A stretch of DNA of 11,067 nt. Origin: Amoebophrya sp. AT5.2 (lineage: Eukaryota; Sar; Dinophyceae; Syndiniales; Amoebophryaceae). The position numbers were made by a program, and so were the translations under genes. Each line of letters starts with the position of its first letter. Within the stretch, counting starts at the first letter, position 1. Below, piece after piece: positions 6,902-11,067 of this stretch. The DNA lies in NCBI GenBank assembly GCA_005223375.1, contig RXOD01006168.1, positions 1-11,067 on the forward strand, written 5' to 3'. The notes under the pieces are model-generated. The model did not search any database. It worked only from the letters and a program-made list of their open reading frames with translations, and was not told where the DNA came from.

Positions 6902-9900
6902 ATGATTGCAGGAAAGCGTGGTTGGCATCAGACCCTCGCGGACGAGGTGGAGGACCCAGACGAGTGTGTTTCTTTCTGGGAGCTGAAGCGCAGACGGGAA
7001 AACAGTGGAAACTTCACGCCTAGCAGCTCCGCCGGCGGGAGCTGCATCACGAAAAGCAATCGCGGTATCGCTGGAGGGTGCTTCTTGTCGCCCTCGAGTA
7101 CCGGAACGGGCAAAGGCCCCTCTGAAGAGCGCAGCTGCAGTTCTTGTTCCGCATTCTCCTGTGCCTTGGCGGATTCCGCCCAAGCATCGTTTGTCCCGAT
7201 TTCGGCCCAAGCATCTTTTGTTTTGAGTCCCGCCCCCGCGGCGACGGCGGCTCCGGTCATGCGTCTTTCCTCGCCCGACGAGCGTCACAGAAAAACGGGC
7301 ACGTCGAGTGTGGTCATGCCCCTGCTCGTCGCTGGTACAAATGACGCAGAGGAGGAGGGAGACGACGATCCGCTCATGCGGACGCTGAGCCGGTCACGGG
7401 CAATCGAGTGCGCGACTGGGAACCATTTGCGAACGGCGCACAACTACACATTTCGGTATGAGCACCGACCGAACGAGATCGATGCAGGAAGCGTAGACGA
7501 AGCACGCCTGGTGCCATATTCGCCAAGCTATCCATCGCCGACGTGCTCGCCTTCAGCGAAGAAGATCGGCATGCTGTCGGGGATACAAAACCAAAACTGG
7601 TGGAACTCGAACTCTACTGCCGAATCGGGGAACGCGAACACTGATGTGAATTTCAGTGCCATCGGCAGTGCGCCGATCGCGAGCCGCAACACAACTGAGG
7701 ACCTGCAAAGGAGTTTCTCCGACGGCGCCACGGGAATGGACCAGTCCGATCAGCAGTCGCCGCGAGTGTCGTTTTCATCATCCTGTTCTGGCTCGAACGC
7801 CTCCGGGGCGGAGAGTCGCCAATGCCGGAACGTCAGCCTGTCTTCTGGGGGAGCAGGAAATAACGGGCACATCAGCCCCACAGGAAGCCTGGCGTCGTCG
7901 GGGGATGCTTTGCTTCCGTGCGCCCTCCAGGCCGGAGCTACACATCAAGTGGGGCATTTGCGAGACCAGCCGCTGTCATCTGGCGCTCTCTACTACAGCT
8001 ACTACACGCCCCCCACGGCGCGACCTGACGGAGCGGAAGGAGGACTCTCGCTCTCTGCCAGCTCCTCTTCGAGTACCGTGAACTTCGCGATGCCGGAAAA
8101 CGCCACGAGTGCCCTGAGTCCGAGCGACAGCGTTCTGGGCAAAGACGGTAGTGATCGCACCAGCGGAGCCGGCACATCAGAGTCGCAGCTCATTTGTGCG
8201 GCCGCAGCGTCTCCGCTAGAACGCAAGACTTCTCTCGGAGCCTGCGCAGGCGACAGCGAGCCAGAAGTGTGCTGTCCGACGGTGGCTTCTCCGAAAATGA
8301 AATCGCAAGAAAATGGCGGGCCCTGTTCCCCCACGAGTAGACGAAGGGATCCGAGTTGGAAGAAGGAGTCCGAGCCCGCCGGAGGAAAGGGCGGCGCCAG
8401 GGTGGAAACGCCGCACACCGCAGCCGAACAGCAACCGCCGGCGGCGCCCCCGTCTTCCGGCGCGGCCGCCTCGTCGTGGAACAACAAGGCTGTCCCGCGC
8501 GCGGCGTCGGTACGGGGCTCGCCGTTTCTTCACTACCCGGAGCCTCAGGACGTCGAGCCGGAGGACGATCCGGCAAAGAACTCGCGATTCACGGTCGCGG
8601 GGACGGCGTCGTTGAGTTTCTTTGTGGAAGACGAGACGGCGAAGATATTTTCCGACGGGGAGAAGCTTCTGCGGCAGGACTACGTTGCGCTGACCCGGCG
8701 AGGTGGCCAGTACGCGCTGACGACCTACCGCAAGGACGTGAAGACGGTGATGCTGAAGCTGCGGCGCGTCTTCAAGCGGCTGGTGGACGAGAATGGGAGC
8801 TCTGTCGCTGTTGACGCGGCGTCGCAAGTAGAAGCGTACTCCCTGCAAACGCGGAAGTTGTACGACGAGCTGCAGCAGAGGCTGCGAGAAGCGAAGATGG
8901 AGACCATGAACGAGGATGCGGAACAAGCGGCTGATGCTAGTAGCATCAGCCGCACTGGCAGCCCGTCGCCGACGATAAAAGTCGACCGGAGCAAAAGTTC
9001 CTTCGTGAACCATGACCACACGGAAACGCCGCCGCTATCGGCCGAGGCGGATATGCGCAGGAACAGACGCAGGAGCCCAGAAGGAAAGGCAACAGTGGGC
9101 ACCGGGCAGATCCAACTAGAAGTGGACGTCCAGAACAAGAGCGCAGAGGCAGACCAGGACAAGGAAGGAATGCAGGTACGTCAGCCACTTAAAAATATGT
9201 AACTCTTCTTCGTGCGAATGATCTGACATTAAAGTATCCCATCAAGAAGTCCCGAAGAGCGACACGTTCCTGTTGACAGGGTGGAAGGTATCGGGTGGAT
9301 GATTGATTGCCCAATGAAGAGCAGCGCCAAGAAATGGAAATTCTAAGCGTCCCCCTCATTTGCCAGGTAACGCACTACTCCGGCGACGCCGAAGTGGAAG
9401 TGCTGCTGGAGACGGACGGGACCGCTCTCGTCGACGGCGAAGCACACGTCGTGAAAGTAGAGCTCGTCGACGGCGAAGGACAAGTTGCGAACGTAGATGA
9501 CCGCGCATCGGCTCGCGGGGGGTCGAAGAGGGTGACGCTCCTCCTGGATAGCGACAAGGCAGAGGAGACTTCGGAAGTGGAACAACCGCGTCGGTCCAGC
9601 ACCTTGCGCAGGTCTGCGACGCCGAAGAGCCTTTCCGCTGGTGGCGCTCGTTCACGGTCGCTCACGCCCGAGGAAGCGCGCCTGAAAAACGAGTATGGGG
9701 AGCTGGCAAACATTCGCGACGAGCTCGCAGGGACGCGCGAATCGATCGGACACCGGCGTGATGAATTGCTGCGGCAGAGCAGCGAGCAGCAAGGGGCGCA
9801 TCCGGTGCAACTGAACCTCGAGGCGGAAGCGAAGGAACTGGACCAGAGCGATCAGCGGCTGCGCGAGGAAATCGCACGGGTTGACGCGAAGTTGATGGAG

Positions 9901-11067
9901 GCTGCTAACATGATCTCGATGCAAGAAGCGACGGGTCAGACGGTGATGAATAAGCTTTCGTCAGCCTCTGCATCGCGACCGGGGGCTTCCCGCTCCGTCT
10001 CCTCTGCGTCCTCGGCGTCATCAAACGCACGAAGCTCGCAGCAGAGCCGCGTTGCCAGTACTCGAAGCTCGCAACAGAACCTCGCCTCTGGGAGGAGTGC
10101 CGCGTCAGCGCCGACCGACGCTGGGCCCACCGCGCCAGCCCGGGGCGGCTCGTCAACCACGGCAACTACCCGCGCTCGCGGAGCCTCCACCACAGCCGAT
10201 GGTCCAGACTCGTCGTCTTCCAGTGCCGGTCCCAGTGCGGCTACACGCGCCACCTCTGGCGGCAAAAATGCAAGCCGAACGACAACCGGTCGCGTGACTT
10301 CCGGCGCTGCAGCTGCAGGTAGAAGCTCGAAGGCGGCGGCGCCGACACGAAATAAATCGATTACGCCGTCGCCGCCCACTTCTTCCACGACTTCAGACGG
10401 TGCGGGTTCTCGCGAGGCGGACGACCAGGGGAAATCCGCCAGCAGAGTCTGGCAGAGCAATAAGGGCGCAGGCGCGCCGCCACCGCGAGGGTCGGCTTCG
10501 AAAACTGTCAACTTGGGCTCTACTGCTCCACCGCCACAAGAGCAGGGGCCAGAGGCAGGTGTCGAACAGTCGCTTCTGTTCCGGAAGCCGATTCAGAGCA
10601 CGGTTGGTTTGCTCCGCGCCGTCTACGAGCTGATGGAAAACCTGTACCGCGTCGAGCGCGAGATCAAACTCCCCCCAGAGCAAGTCCTGTCCGCCGCCGA
10701 GGAGCGCGCGCGCGTGCAAAACTTCCGGAAGCAGCTGGGCAAGCTCACCGAGCAGTGCGCCGGGCTGTCGGACGAGCTCGAGCGCCAGGCGGACGCGCTC
10801 GAGGACAGCTCTCGGCAGCAGTTGTTTGCGGACGTCACGAAAGCGTACAAGACTCTGTCCGAGCTCCAGCAGTTGCTGAACGCAATGGAGCTGCGGTCTG
10901 CGGAGCGCGGCCGCGCGGCGCGAGCTGTGGAAGAGCTGCGGTCGACGCTCGCGGCGGAAAAGATGGCCGGACGTCTGCCGACGTCGCTGGAGGATGTCGA
11001 ACAGGCGGTGAAACGACTGGAGGCCCAGTCGTCGAATCCGCCAACGACCGACAGTCGCGGCGTCGAC
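6902..11067 (+). CDS. Very large Ser/Ala-rich coiled-coil protein, two exons seen, 3' end outside the window
   Basis: Exon 1 is 6902-9175 (758 codons) and exon 2 is 9367-11067 (567 codons, no stop before the edge), giving at least 1325 residues. The start is the ATG at 6902, the first after an in-frame TGA at 6881-6883; an alternative start through the acceptor at 6911 is possible. Residues 1-560 are Ser/Gly/Thr-rich and disordered. Residues about 563-670 look folded and helical, with motifs FFVEDETAKIFSDGEKLL and VMLKLRRVFKRLVDENG. Exon 2 opens with a tandem 12-residue repeat (LVDGE units, residues about 779-802). A heptad-rich coiled coil follows at about 857-957 (EEARLKNEYGELANIRDEL). A long Ser/Thr/Ala linker extends to about 1155. 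A second helical block runs from about 1160 to near the edge (LLRAVYELMENLYRVEREIK, LFADVTKAYKTLSELQQLL). No signal peptide or membrane span is seen. The family is not recognised. A cytoskeletal or scaffold role is inference from the coiled coils. Confidence 0.78.
7175..7228 (+). repeat. 27-bp in-frame tandem repeat, two copies
   Basis: Units 7175-7201 and 7202-7228 encode SAQASFVPI and SAQASFVLS in the N-terminal disordered part of the third gene. Seven of nine residues are identical, and the third-position differences show some age. Confidence 0.8.
8927..8953 (+). repeat. Perfect 12-bp inverted repeat with 3-base loop inside the third gene
   Basis: The arm GCGGCTGATGCT (8927-8938), loop AGT (8939-8941) and arm AGCATCAGCCGC (8942-8953) pair perfectly. 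It lies in coding sequence for the Ala/Ser-rich stretch AADASSIS, just after the folded helical block of exon 1. The stem would form in either DNA or mRNA. Confidence 0.9.
9176..9366 (+). other. Spliceosomal intron of the third gene (191 bp, phase 0)
   Basis: The donor is CAG|GTACGT after codon CAG at 9173-9175, close to the eukaryotic consensus. The acceptor CCCCTCATTTGCCAG ends at 9366. The upstream frame stops at TAA (9200-9202) inside the intron. The downstream exon is in another frame that is open for 567 codons. CTAAG at 9342-9346 is a possible branch region. Confidence 0.85.
9427..9498 (+). repeat. 36-bp in-frame tandem repeat, two copies
   Basis: Units 9427-9462 and 9463-9498 encode LVDGEAHVVKVE and LVDGEGQVANVD. 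The first 15 bases of each unit are identical. The alternating hydrophobic pattern suggests beta strands. The segment just upstream (EVEVLLETDGTA) may be a more decayed unit. Confidence 0.8.
10030..10089 (+). repeat. Imperfect repeat of an RSSQQ unit in the Ser-rich linker
   Basis: CGA AGC TCG CAG CAG begins at 10030 and CGA AGC TCG CAA CAG at 10063, 33 bases apart. They encode RSSQQSRVAST and RSSQQNLASG. The repeat sits at the start of the long Ser/Thr/Ala linker of the third gene. Confidence 0.65.

Noticed and set aside
8216..9019. 267-codon antisense open frame across exon 1 of the third gene
   Set aside because: It lies opposite a much longer open frame with consistent splice joining. 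Its product is Arg/Leu/Pro-rich, as expected from reading GC-rich codons backwards.

Overview
The window looks like nuclear DNA of a microbial eukaryote. Three protein-coding genes lie head to tail on the + strand. Their exons are GC-rich and are split by GT-AG introns of about 135-215 bp that contain in-frame stops. Between the genes lie 0.8-1.6 kb of lower-GC, T-rich DNA. There are no Shine-Dalgarno-spaced operons and no bacterial gene families. The proteins are long, rich in Ala, Ser, Gly and Pro, largely disordered, and carry patches of coiled coil. This style fits GC-rich protists such as alveolates, but no marker gene here fixes the lineage; that is inference only.

Layout. (1) 1-2248: the 3' part of a gene that enters from the left edge, with five exons and four introns whose phases join into one frame ending at a TGA. 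The product starts with a helical region and continues into a disordered tail with two acidic clusters. (2) 2249-3885: intergenic, no convincing gene. (3) 3886-6090: an intronless gene for a 734-residue, mostly disordered protein with a basic Ser/Arg-rich middle and a compact charged C-terminal module. (4) 6091-6901: intergenic, holding four TTCGTCG copies and a long T-rich tract just before the next gene. (5) 6902-11067: a gene of at least 1325 codons with one intron, running off the right edge. Its second exon (9367-11067) is open for 567 codons and has no stop inside the window.

None of the three proteins is confidently recognised. Their shared style suggests structural, scaffold or regulatory proteins, and the sequence shows no functional link between them beyond shared orientation. 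The most notable non-coding-style signals are a 12-bp perfect inverted repeat inside the third gene, the TTCGTCG cluster, the T-rich acceptor-like tract before the third gene, several short in-frame tandem repeats, and an ambiguous acceptor in the first gene that could add 27 residues. No RNA gene, mobile element, CRISPR array or viral or toxin gene was seen.
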